Shown here: piece after piece, positions 56,215-64,000 of the stretch | How the letters are laid out: every line of letters starts with the position of its first letter | Numbering within the stretch: the first letter of the stretch is position 1 | NCBI GenBank assembly: GCA_947359465.1 | Contig: OX375873.1 | Coordinates: 93,767,478 to 93,831,477 of the forward strand | Length of the DNA stretch: 64,000 bases | Direction of reading: 5' to 3' | Source of the DNA: Metellina segmentata | Taxonomy: Eukaryota; Arthropoda; Arachnida; Araneae; Tetragnathidae | Position numbers and translations under genes: made by a program | Notes under the pieces: model-generated | Told to the model about the DNA's origin: nothing | What the model saw: the letters and a program-made list of their open reading frames with translations, nothing else | Database searches by the model: none

Positions 56215-57716
56215 CCAAGCAATTGCTCAGGAATGTGAAAGACATTATTCTCTTATTCAGGAACCTAGATCAACTTATATTGGACATGTATGTCCTTCCT
56301 CGAGTTCATCAAATGGTTAAATCAAAGCATTATTTCTCGTTTTTCTGAACTATCAATATCACTAGAAAAACTAGAAGTAGTAAGGTGTGATGGCACTTTA
56401 ACCTACACTGGATGGAAGAACGGTGTAATCCACCGACTAGAAAATCATGTAGGACGCCCGCTACAGTGGAGCATATGCCTCCTGCATTTTAAAGAGCTTC
56501 CTTTTCGTCACATTTTCTAATATATTGACAGTCAAACTGCAGGGCCTATAGTTTTTAGTGGGCCAATCGGGCAGCAGATCACTTTGCTGTGAAAAACTTC
56601 CTGTGGTCGATTATGAACCCATAGATTGTTCGATTCCTGATATAGATAGGAATTTGTTGAGCAAAGAGCAAGAGTATTTGTTTGACATTTCAAATGCAAT
56701 CACCTTGGGACATTGTCCAGAAGACTTGGCAAATCGGGACCCTGATCCTTTGTCCCCTTCCAGATGGCTAACTGCGGCCAACCGAGTCCTTAGGTGGTAT
56801 ATAAGTTCATCAGATTACAATAGTCAACTTATTACAATAGTCAACTTTTCCGCACTAAAGCGTTACGAAAAAAAATATTGATTTTTTCGACCCACCCTAA
56901 TACACAATATTTGAGGTGAAAAATTTCTGTCAAAGATTTTTATGCTCACATATTTATTTCCAAGATTTTCCTTCCCAGGGACAGAATAGAACCTTTCTCA
57001 TGAATTGCGATTTGACCTCAGCACAACAGTGGAATTGTTTATATACAAGCTGAACGTAATGTTCACCCACCCACCCACCCATCCATCCTGAAATTTAAAA
57101 GAAAAAGTTGACTTCATTTTAAAATGATACTTGCCTGTGTGGTTTGCCATGAAAAAGAGCAAATATTTTACTGACGGACCAAAACTTGTTTTTCAAGCAA
57201 TCCAAACATCACGATATTTATCCGACGATTTACTTCAAGTTTTGTAGATCCAGTAATGCAACGAAATGAGTTCTTTGTTCCCAGAGAATGTTCTTTTGGC
57301 AATGCTTGTCGATGATAGAGAACATATTCAGAAGCTCGGTTACATAAGGATCTTAAAAGCAAGACAAAACGTCCCAAAGAAGACTGTTAGAAATTTCGTA
57401 CCACCTAAGATAAACTTTCAAGCTTCCGATTACATTGAATTATTAATTGGAATTTTTGTGTGGTGTATCATCCCCAATGCTGTGGATCCCAAGAGAAGAT
57501 GATATTAAATCACTCATGACTTCTGACGCTACGCCCATCAGAGAAATACAAAAGTTTCCCTGTCGCACCCAGGTTGTGGAGAGGTGCGTCGAACTTGTGA
57601 CTGAGGCCTCGAATAAAGTATGTGGACATGAAGCTAGAGATGGCTATACCCGAGCACCACTGAAGTCTAGATCGGTTATGCCTCATTTCTCCAAAAAATC
57701 AGACTTTCAATGAGTA
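56215..57716 (+). pseudogene. Transposase of the long-TIR family, split by a copy of its own 3' end
   Basis: Readable blocks in order: HYSLIQEPRSTYIGHVCPSS (about 56240), VRCDGTLTYTGWKNGVIHRL, GRPLQWSICLLHFKELPFRH, IDSQTAGPIVFSGPIGQQ, CCEKLPVVDYEPIDCSIPD, KEQEYLFDISNAITLGHC, SRWLTAANRVLRWYISSSD to about 56818. Then comes the misplaced TIR end and flank (56821 to about 57100), after which coding resumes VWFAMKKSKYFTDGPKLVFQ, RYLSDDLLQVL, ENVLLAMLVDDREHIQKLG, RILKARQN, INFQASDYIEL, PCRTQVVERCVELVTEASN and CGHEARDGYTRA to 57713. Several frameshifts and stops occur. The RW(L)TAANR and CDGT motifs recall the RNase H fold of hAT enzymes; with 8-bp duplications this supports a hAT affinity, but the sequence is far from Ac, hobo or ZBED types. 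Confidence 0.75.
56821..57087. repeat. Misplaced duplicate of right TIR end plus flank, with (ACCC)n
   Basis: 56821-56899 repeats the last part of the right TIR (CAACTTTTCCGCACTAAAGC through CCACCCTA), and 56900-57062 repeats the outside flank seen at 58247-58385 (CCAAGATTTTCCTTCCCAGG, CTCATGAATTGCGATTTG, CAGTGGAATTGTTT). The outer copy lacks about 35 bp present here near 56918-56950. The duplicate ends in (ACCC)n at 57063-57087, where the outer copy has (CA)n at 58380-58405. Confidence 0.85.
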
Positions 57717-58254
57717 GTAGATATAAAAAAGAAAAGTAAAAAACACAGCCAAAGAATCCTACTCTGGAAAATATTTGCAAATAGTTGTAAACATAATGTA
57801 AATACCACACTCAACAATTGGATGGTTGTGGGTGAGGTTCCACGTGGTGAGTTCTGGGTCGTTTTGTTCTAGCAAAACAAGCGAAAAGTTGCACAGTGAA
57901 AACTGCGGAATATTGGTAAATTTCTGTTTTTTCTAAGACGTTGCGCGAACGGAAAAAATTATATTATTGATCAGAAATTAATTTATTTAGGTTATTTGAA
58001 CCATAAATAAAGCATAAAAACGAAAGCGTGTTTAGGTAAAAAGTTTTAACTAACAGAAAAAAATTACAAAAATGTTGTGATTTTTGCATTTTTTCATAAA
58101 CTTTAAGCACGATGCGCGAACGGAAGATGTTAATCGATTTTAATTTTTTATGGCGTTTTTCTTCTTATTACAATAGTCAACTTTTCCGCACTAAAGCGTT
58201 ACGAAAAAAAAATATTGATTTATTTTTTTAACCACCGTAATCCGTAATACACAA

Positions 58255-58660
58255 TATTTGAGGTTAATATTTCCAAGATTTTCCTTCCCAGGGACAGAAT
58301 AGAACATTTCTCATGAATTGCGATTTGGCCCCAGCACAATAGTGGAATTGTTTGTATACAAGTTGATGTTCGTAATGTTCACACACAACCACACACACAC
58401 ACAGGATCTTTTATATCATACTTCGGGCAGCTTAGGCCTTATTCAAAAGTTGTTTTATGAACTGACTAGAGTATATTCCTATTAACTTTGTAATCTAGAT
58501 ATTTTGGCAAACAAAATCAAGGACTATGTCAATAACGTCTGCTCCCCTATATTTCTGAAAACAATACAACAAGTTTCCACATTTATAAAAAGTAAGAAAG
58601 AAACACATTATATTCATGCGCTATTGGTACTGTGGAATAACGTTATTTTGTGACCATAAT
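58255..58660. other. Flank of copy 2 and a (CA)n tract, otherwise unrecognised
   Basis: 58255-58385 is the original of the internal duplicate at 56900-57062. A (CA)n-like tract follows at about 58380-58405. Nothing coding is seen before the LTR at 58661. Confidence 0.5.
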
Positions 58661-58905
58661 TGTAGGACCCCGAGCGATCTGGTCCTACTTATTGTCCTCC
58701 TTCTTTACAAGTACAGCAAACACTTTCCATTCTTAAAGAAAACTTTATTGGACGGACAAAATACACATAAAATGCTACATCGCAACAAGCCTTTCTTGCT
58801 CCCACGCCGAGGTTCCCGCTTAAATCTCCTATGTCTCCCCTTTCAGCGTCACCCCTTCTCTCTCCCTTCTCCTTGTGGACCAGCGATTATTACCGCGCCA
58901 ATACA
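58661..58905 (-). repeat. 3' LTR, 245 bp
   Basis: Begins TGTATTGGCGCGG and ends GTCCTACA when read on the minus strand, giving TGTA...TACA termini. AATAAA (complement of 58744-58749) is a candidate polyadenylation signal. It is the same length as the LTR at 61568-61812, and the two are identical except for a cluster of substitutions in the terminal 20 bp (58667-58680). Confidence 0.88.
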
Positions 58906-58924
58906 CGCCCCCCTTCCCCCAAAG
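58906..58924 (-). other. Polypurine tract
   Basis: Minus strand CTTTGGGGGAAGGGGGGCG lies immediately upstream of the LTR start TGTATTGG, the position and composition of a plus-strand primer. Confidence 0.75.
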
Positions 58925-59003
58925 AGAAAAATTAGTCTTTCAGAGAAAGTTTGTTTGTTCTCTTTAGTCATTCCATCTCATTGTCTCTGAAAATGAAACT
59001 TAT

Positions 59004-59252
59004 ACAAATACAAATACAAATACAAATATTGACGACCAGCTACAGACTCAAGCCCAACAAGGCTGGTCCTTTGTTTATGAACTCCCCAATACCCACTGAC
59101 TATCCAATTGTGTCTTAAATTCGTTCACTCCCTTTGAATTAACTATATTCTCTGGCAATGCGTTCCAACTGTTTATTGCCCTATTAAAGTAGTAGTTTTT
59201 CCTTAAATCCCGATTAAACCGAGTGAGTGATTGCAATCAAACCATTCTAGAG
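59004..59252 (-). mobile_element. LINE 3' end embedded in the LTR element
   Basis: On the minus strand a C-terminal ORF2 motif is readable: RFNRDLRKNYYFNRAINSWN, ALPENIVNSKGVNEFKTQLD, then stop at 59075. The R...FFxxRxxNxWNxLP pattern is typical of the end of CR1/L2/jockey-like reverse-transcriptase proteins. The 3' tail is (TTTGTA)n, four units here. The 5' side fades near 59252. The same 3' end is inserted at 43259-43382. Confidence 0.8.
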
Positions 59253-59661
59253 ATATTGGGGAATCCACACAAAAAAAATACATATATACACCTCGAAAAG
59301 ACACAGATGACACATGTAAAAAAATTCACTGTATTTTTACGCACAAGAATAATTACTGCACCTCACAACACTAAATGAATCAGGATAACTATTGTACATC
59401 AGCATTTAAAAAAATGCATTATATACAACATAATCACCATTTCCAACATTCATTTATGCAATTATCATTGGTTCTCCAGGCCCCTAAGACCACCTTTCCC
59501 ACACCGATCAGTTTGCATATAATAAGCCAAAATTGTTAAATGAACTTTTGGTGGTAATACCACCACAAAAATGACATACGTCTATTCCACCCCTTTTCTT
59601 GGGTATTGGTCAAATGATACAACGTCTTACTCTGTATCCAATAAACAGTAACCCCCCACAT

Positions 59662-60691
59662 TTAGGATTGATGGTATTCCAGGGTCTTCCGCGCAATCCG
59701 TACTCTCTTCCAGAACTCCAGTGTCAATTTTGATCTATGACATAACTGATCCTCATAGAAAACCTTTCTTCCCTCTCTTTGTGTGTCACTCCTCCTTTTA
59801 CCTTTCCTCCTTTGCTTAACCCCAAGATCCAAGCAAGGTTTGGAAATACTCTTAATCTTTTCCCTTACGAAACTTGGGAGTTGCGGGAAAACACTCAAAG
59901 CGACCATCTCTGAAACTCTTCCCTTTCTTGGAAGTAGCGCGAGTCCCTAGAACATTGGTTTGCTCCGTTTCCGACAAATTCGGTGGGTCATCTACCCCGT
60001 CCTGTATTGTTTTGTAACCTTCAACTATCTCCCCCCTGGGCCGTTTGCCCCCTTGATTCTTCCCTCTCTGTTTTTCGCCCATGTGTTTCTGGCCTCCGTC
60101 CTCGTCTTGCGAAGTTTTTGCTTTCACCTTAACATCGGTGGTTGTAGTAGAGTCAGTTCCATTTTCCTGCCCTTTCCTCCCACATGGTCTAATTACCCCT
60201 TCTTCTCTAGAAACTTCATATTCTGTTTCGCCTCCTTTACTTCTTTCTACCCTTTTTCCCTTCTGCATTTCAAATGCTCGTAATTTAGTTTTATACTCAT
60301 ATCTCTTATTTTCCGCCTCTTCAAGAACAGTTTTCCGTCTCTCTCCGGTTAATTCTAAATCTTTTCTTGCTTTCTCTCAAGCTCCTGTCACTCCTCCAAA
60401 CTCCCTTTCCGCTTCTGTCCGACGAGCCACGGTGAGACTAATTTCCCACTCCATTTCAGCTATTCCCTGACTCCCCTCAGCTTCTGTTAATAGCCTTTCA
60501 GCTTCTCTCAACTCCTTTCTTTCATTAATAATAGCCATCATTAAACCTTCTACAAATTTTGCATCGTACGATTTGGAGCCCTCTATTATTCTTTTCAATT
60601 GAACCATTTTAGCATATGAAGGAACCTCTTCTCCTAATTCTATCGCCAAACATATCACATCCTCCTTTCTAGCCCTGCCAAGAAATACCAT
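59662..60691 (-). pseudogene. Gag-like protein of the LTR element, with in-frame UGA and frame overlap
   Basis: The start at 60691 gives MVFLGRARKEDVICLAIELG and a charged, Glu/Arg-rich helix region (ERKELREAERLLTEAEG). After 104 codons there is an in-frame UGA (60377-60379), and the same frame continues openly (KARKDLELTGERRKTVLEEA) through a Lys/Glu/Gly-rich region to a stop at 59852. A second frame overlaps by 56 nt (59907-59852) and reads MVALSVFPQLPSF to 59662, ending LEYHQS. There is no zinc knuckle, capsid major homology region or pol. This could be a decayed gag or a restructured one; both copies in the array carry the same UGA. Confidence 0.65.
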
Positions 60692-61119
60692 TTCGACACA
60701 GACTATGCGCTATCGAAAGTTTATCAACAGGTCAATAATAACTTTAAACTCCGAAAATTATATCCAAATTACCTAAACGTTATTACAAAAACAAAACAAC
60801 CTAATTTTCCTTAGAGCACCGGAAAATTTTCCTCAAATTAGAGAAGTAAAATAACCTAAGTTTCTATACGTAGGTTCACTTTTACCAGGACGTATTATTC
60901 CCAATTATTCTAGACGCATACATATATTTTCACAATTTTATACACTGTAAATGGCTTAGAATTAATCAACCCTAAATATATATATATTGTTAATACATTT
61001 ATTAGATAGCATGCTAATACGAAAATGACCAAAAAAATAAGAAACAAAATACCGTGGATCCCCAATTCCTTGTTTTTAAACCACATAAACAAAAACAAAA
61101 ATTGCAATCAACTCACCGG

Positions 61120-61352
61120 TACCTTTCCGTTTCTGCTGTGATGCTTCCGGTCTTTTGTAGATTGCTTACGAATCCAAGTTTCCAATTTCTTCCAATGGAC
61201 ACAGGATCCGTCCCTTCAATGTCCGTAGGTTCCACGCGGTATCTTTCCGCTATTGCTTGGGTGTTTCAGGCCCCTTGTTTACGGATCCGAGAGATTCCCG
61301 CTTCTTCCAATGGACACAGGTTTTTTTCCGTTCAATGCACGTAGAGTAGGTT
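61120..61352. repeat. 120-bp tandem repeat in the leader, two clear copies
   Basis: Copy 1 begins TACCTTTCCGTTTCTGCTG (61120) and copy 2 TATCTTTCCGCTATTGCTT (61240). Both contain TTCTTCCAATGGACACAGG and TTCAATG(T/C)(C/A)CGTAG at matching positions. A third degenerate partial unit may follow to about 61440. Confidence 0.8.
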
Positions 61353-61549
61353 TCACGCTTCCACTCTCTCCTGGTACACCACGGCTTTTCTCCTGGATAC
61401 AGGCGTATCCGACTCCGACGATTCCACGCTTGCAGCTTCCGGTCAACTCCAAGGTTCCTTCGGCGTTCACTTGCCCTGTTTTTGGCTCCGCAAATAACCG
61501 ACTATGGGATCTCCCGCTCACATGGTCTCGTCACAGCTAGGTTCTTCAT

Positions 61550-61567
61550 CACGCTTCTGACGCCACT
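61550..61567 (-). other. Probable primer-binding site
   Basis: On the minus strand AGTGGCGTCAGAAGCGTG directly follows the LTR end CTACA. TGGxGTCAGAAG-type sequences at this position are common Gypsy primer-binding sites; the tRNA was not determined. Confidence 0.6.
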
Positions 61568-61812
61568 TGTAGGGGCCCAAGCTATCTGGTCCTACTTATT
61601 GTCCTCCTTCTTTACAAGTACAGCAAACACTTTCCATTCTTAAAGAAAACTTTATTGGACGGACAAAATACACATAAAATGCTACATCGCAACAAGCCTT
61701 TCTTGCTCCCACGCCGAGGTTCCCGCTTAAATCTCCTATGTCTCCCCTTTCAGCGTCACCCCTTCTCTCTCCCTTCTCCTTGTGGACCAGCGATTATTAC
61801 CGCGCCAATACA
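61568..61812 (-). repeat. Shared LTR of the array, 245 bp
   Basis: Serves as 5' LTR of the first unit and 3' LTR of the second. AATAAA is the complement of 61651-61656. Its minus-strand end reads GGGCCCCTACA where the other LTR has GGGGTCCTACA. Confidence 0.88.
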
Positions 61813-61910
61813 CGCCCCCCTTCCCCCAAAGAGAAAAATTAGTCTTTCAGAGAAAGTTTGTTTGTTCTCTTTAGTCATTCCATCTCATTGTCTCTGAAAA
61901 TGAAACTTAT

Positions 61911-62147
61911 ACAAATACAAATATTGACGACCAGCTACAGACTCAAGCCCAACAAGGCTGGTCCTTTGTTTATGAACTCCCCAATACCCACTGACTATCC
62001 AATTGTGTCTTAAATTCGTTCACTCCCTTTGAATTAACTATATTCTCTGGCAATGCGTTCCAACTGTTTATTGCCCTATTAAAGTAGTAGTTTTTCCTTA
62101 AATCCCGATTAAACCGAGTGAGTGATTGCAATCAAACCATTCTAGAG
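61911..62147 (-). mobile_element. LINE 3' end in the second unit
   Basis: Same insertion as at 59004-59252, duplicated with the array. The tail has two TTTGTA units instead of four; otherwise I see no differences. Confidence 0.8.
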
Positions 62148-62556
62148 ATATTGGGGAATCCACACAAAAAAAATACATATATACACCTCGAAAAGACACA
62201 GATGACACATGTAAAAAAATTCACTGTATTTTTACGCACAAGAATAATTACTGCACCTCACAACACTAAATGAATCAGGATAACTATTGTACATCAGCAT
62301 TTAAAAAAATGCATTATATACAACATAATCACCATTTCCAACATTCATTTATGCAATTATCATTGGTTCTCCAGGCCCCTAAGACCACCTTTCCCACACC
62401 GATCAGTTTGCATATAATAAGCCAAAATTGTTAAATGAACTTTTGGTGGTAATACCACCACAAAAATGACATACGTCTATTCCACCCCTTTTCTTGGGTA
62501 TTGGTCAAATGATACAACGTCTTACTCTGTATCCAATAAACAGTAACCCCCCACAT

Positions 62557-63586
62557 TTAGGATTGATGGTATTCCAGGGTCTTCCGCGCAATCCGTACTC
62601 TCTTCCAGAACTCCAGTGTCAATTTTGATCTATGACATAACTGATCCTCATAGAAAACCTTTCTTCCCTCTCTTTGTGTGTCACTCCTCCTTTTACCTTT
62701 CCTCCTTTGCTTAACCCCAAGATCCAAGCAAGGTTTGGAAATACTCTTAATCTTTTCCCTTACGAAACTTGGGAGTTGCGGGAAAACACTCAAAGCGACC
62801 ATCTCTGAAACTCTTCCCTTTCTTGGAAGTAGCGCGAGTCCCTAGAACATTGGTTTGCTCCGTTTCCGACAAATTCGGTGGGTCATCTACCCCGTCCTGT
62901 ATTGTTTTGTAACCTTCAACTATCTCCCCCCTGGGCCGTTTGCCCCCTTGATTCTTCCCTCTCTGTTTTTCGCCCATGTGTTTCTGGCCTCCGTCCTCGT
63001 CTTGCGAAGTTTTTGCTTTCACCTTAACATCGGTGGTTGTAGTAGAGTCAGTTCCATTTTCCTGCCCTTTCCTCCCACATGGTCTAATTACCCCTTCTTC
63101 TCTAGAAACTTCATATTCTGTTTCGCCTCCTTTACTTCTTTCTACCCTTTTTCCCTTCTGCATTTCAAATGCTCGTAATTTAGTTTTATACTCATATCTC
63201 TTATTTTCCGCCTCTTCAAGAACAGTTTTCCGTCTCTCTCCGGTTAATTCTAAATCTTTTCTTGCTTTCTCTCAAGCTCCTGTCACTCCTCCAAACTCCC
63301 TTTCCGCTTCTGTCCGACGAGCCACGGTGAGACTAATTTCCCACTCCATTTCAGCTATTCCCTGACTCCCCTCAGCTTCTGTTAATAGCCTTTCAGCTTC
63401 TCTCAACTCCTTTCTTTCATTAATAATAGCCATCATTAAACCTTCTACAAATTTTGCATCGTACGATTTGGAGCCCTCTATTATTCTTTTCAATTGAACC
63501 ATTTTAGCATATGAAGGAACCTCTTCTCCTAATTCTATCGCCAAACATATCACATCCTCCTTTCTAGCCCTGCCAAGAAATACCAT
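62557..63586 (-). pseudogene. Gag-like protein, second copy
   Basis: Identical in translation to 59662-60691, including the in-frame UGA (63272-63274) and the overlap between the main frame and the downstream frame at 62747-62802. The identity shows that the lesions predate the tandem duplication, or are tolerated or functional features of the element. Confidence 0.65.
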
Positions 63587-64000
63587 TTCGACACAGACTA
63601 TGCGCTATCGAAAGTTTATCAACAGGTCAATAATAACTTTAAACTCCGAAAATTATATCCAAATTACCTAAACGTTATTACAAAAACAAAACAACCTAAT
63701 TTTCCTTAGAGCACCGGAAAATTTTCCTCAAATTAGAGAAGTAAAATAACCTAAGTTTCTATACGTAGGTTCACTTTTACCAGGACGTATTATTCCCAAT
63801 TATTCTAGACGCATACATATATTTTCACAATTTTATACACTGTAAATGGCTTAGAATTAATCAACCCTAAATATATATATATTGTTAATACATTTATTAG
63901 ATAGCATGCTAATACGAAAATGACCAAAAAAATAAGAAACAAAATACCGTGGATCCCCAATTCCTTGTTTTTAAACCACATAAACAAAAACAAAAATTGC

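Larger units (their letters stand above)
55747..58246 (+). mobile_element. Long-TIR hAT-like transposon, copy 2, with internal duplication of its right end
   Basis: The left TIR spans about 55747-56110 and the right about 57860-58246, 365-385 bp each, sharing GTGCGGAAAAGTTGACTATT. The left end reads TAGGGTGGGACGAAAA. Flanking 8-mers are ATATACAA (55739-55746) and ATACACAA (58247-58254), seven of eight matching. A second copy of the outermost 75-80 bp of the right TIR sits inside the coding region at about 56821-56899, followed by the same ATACACAA and about 160 bp that match the true right flank. The transposase fragments on the plus strand are those of copy 1's family. Confidence 0.82.
58661..61812 (-). 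mobile_element. Non-autonomous LTR retrotransposon, first unit of a tandem array
   Basis: On the minus strand the order is 5' LTR (61812-61568), primer-binding-site region, leader with 120-bp repeats, gag-like frame, LINE fragment, polypurine tract, 3' LTR (58905-58661). No reverse transcriptase, protease, RNase H or integrase is present in the 2662-bp interior, so it depends on another element. A second interior continues beyond the 5' LTR to the window end, sharing that LTR. The gag start motif (FLGRARKED with a Leu/Glu-rich region) resembles Gypsy-type Gag proteins I recall from spiders. Confidence 0.85.
61813..64000 (-). mobile_element. Second unit of the LTR array, cut by the window end
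   Basis: Aligns with 58906-61105 with an offset of 2907 then 2895 bp; the 12-bp difference is two units of the LINE tail hexamer. All frames in the two interiors translate identically as far as the window goes. If the period holds, the next LTR would begin near 64463, outside this window. Confidence 0.9.

Noticed and set aside
58616..58990. A protein-coding gene at 58616-58990 with a second copy at 61655-61897
   Set aside because: The frame is the antisense of the LTR and polypurine tract; duplication is explained by the retrotransposon array.
59960..60470. Plus-strand genes opposite the gag-like frame (59960-60283 and 60081-60470)
   Set aside because: They are Phe/Ser/Pro-rich shadows of the Glu/Arg/Lys-rich gag-like frame on the other strand.

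Overview
This is a repeat-dominated, AT-rich piece of an animal nuclear genome, most likely a chelicerate and probably a spider. The arthropod assignment rests on intron-style splice sites around a trypsin-like exon and on the mix of mobile elements: Tc1/mariner, piggyBac, hAT, Tigger, Penelope-like, non-LTR and Gypsy-like. The spider assignment is inference from remembered repeat types and is not proven here. I see no rRNA, tRNA or CRISPR. Only one long intact reading frame is convincing: a piggyBac transposase at 28517-30238. All alignments and boundaries were made by eye.

Layout. 1-2.2 kb: a Penelope-like reverse transcriptase remnant in a head-to-head inverted repeat. 2.2-11.4 kb: mostly featureless, with one degraded acidic reading frame and a few tandem repeats. 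11.4-21.3 kb: a mariner with an internal deletion, two MITE-like elements, a second deleted Tc1/mariner-type copy, a 2.36-kb hAT element beside a mariner end, and a Tc1-type MITE. 22.6-27 kb: a non-LTR RNase H remnant, minisatellites, and the first three copies of a TTAA-flanked MITE family carrying the palindrome CGAGATATCTCG (three more copies near 39.2, 48.9 and 51.0 kb). 28-34 kb: a nest in which a Tc1-like element is split by a complete piggyBac and by a second block containing a deleted piggyBac relative. 37-38.1 kb: another dead Tc1-like element. 43.2-43.8 kb: a broken serine-protease gene with a LINE 3' end inside an exon. 44.9-47.3 and 55.7-58.2 kb: two copies of a long-TIR DNA transposon family with 8-bp target duplications and a transposase I cannot place in a named subfamily. 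54.3 kb: a 153-bp hAT-type MITE with a perfect 8-bp duplication. 55 kb: a Tigger/pogo remnant. 58.7-64 kb: a tandem array of a non-autonomous LTR retrotransposon (245-bp LTRs, gag-like frame, no pol), running past the window edge.

How it fits together. There is no operon-like or pathway logic; the order records nested insertion. Relative ages can be read: Tc1 before piggyBac at 28 kb; minisatellite before MITE at 26.4 kb; LINE tail before tandem duplication of the LTR element at 59-62 kb; protease exon before LINE insertion at 43.3 kb. The best candidates for something undescribed are the long-TIR hAT-like family, the piggyBac flanked by TTAC rather than TTAA, and the TTAA MITE family with internal palindromic repeats.
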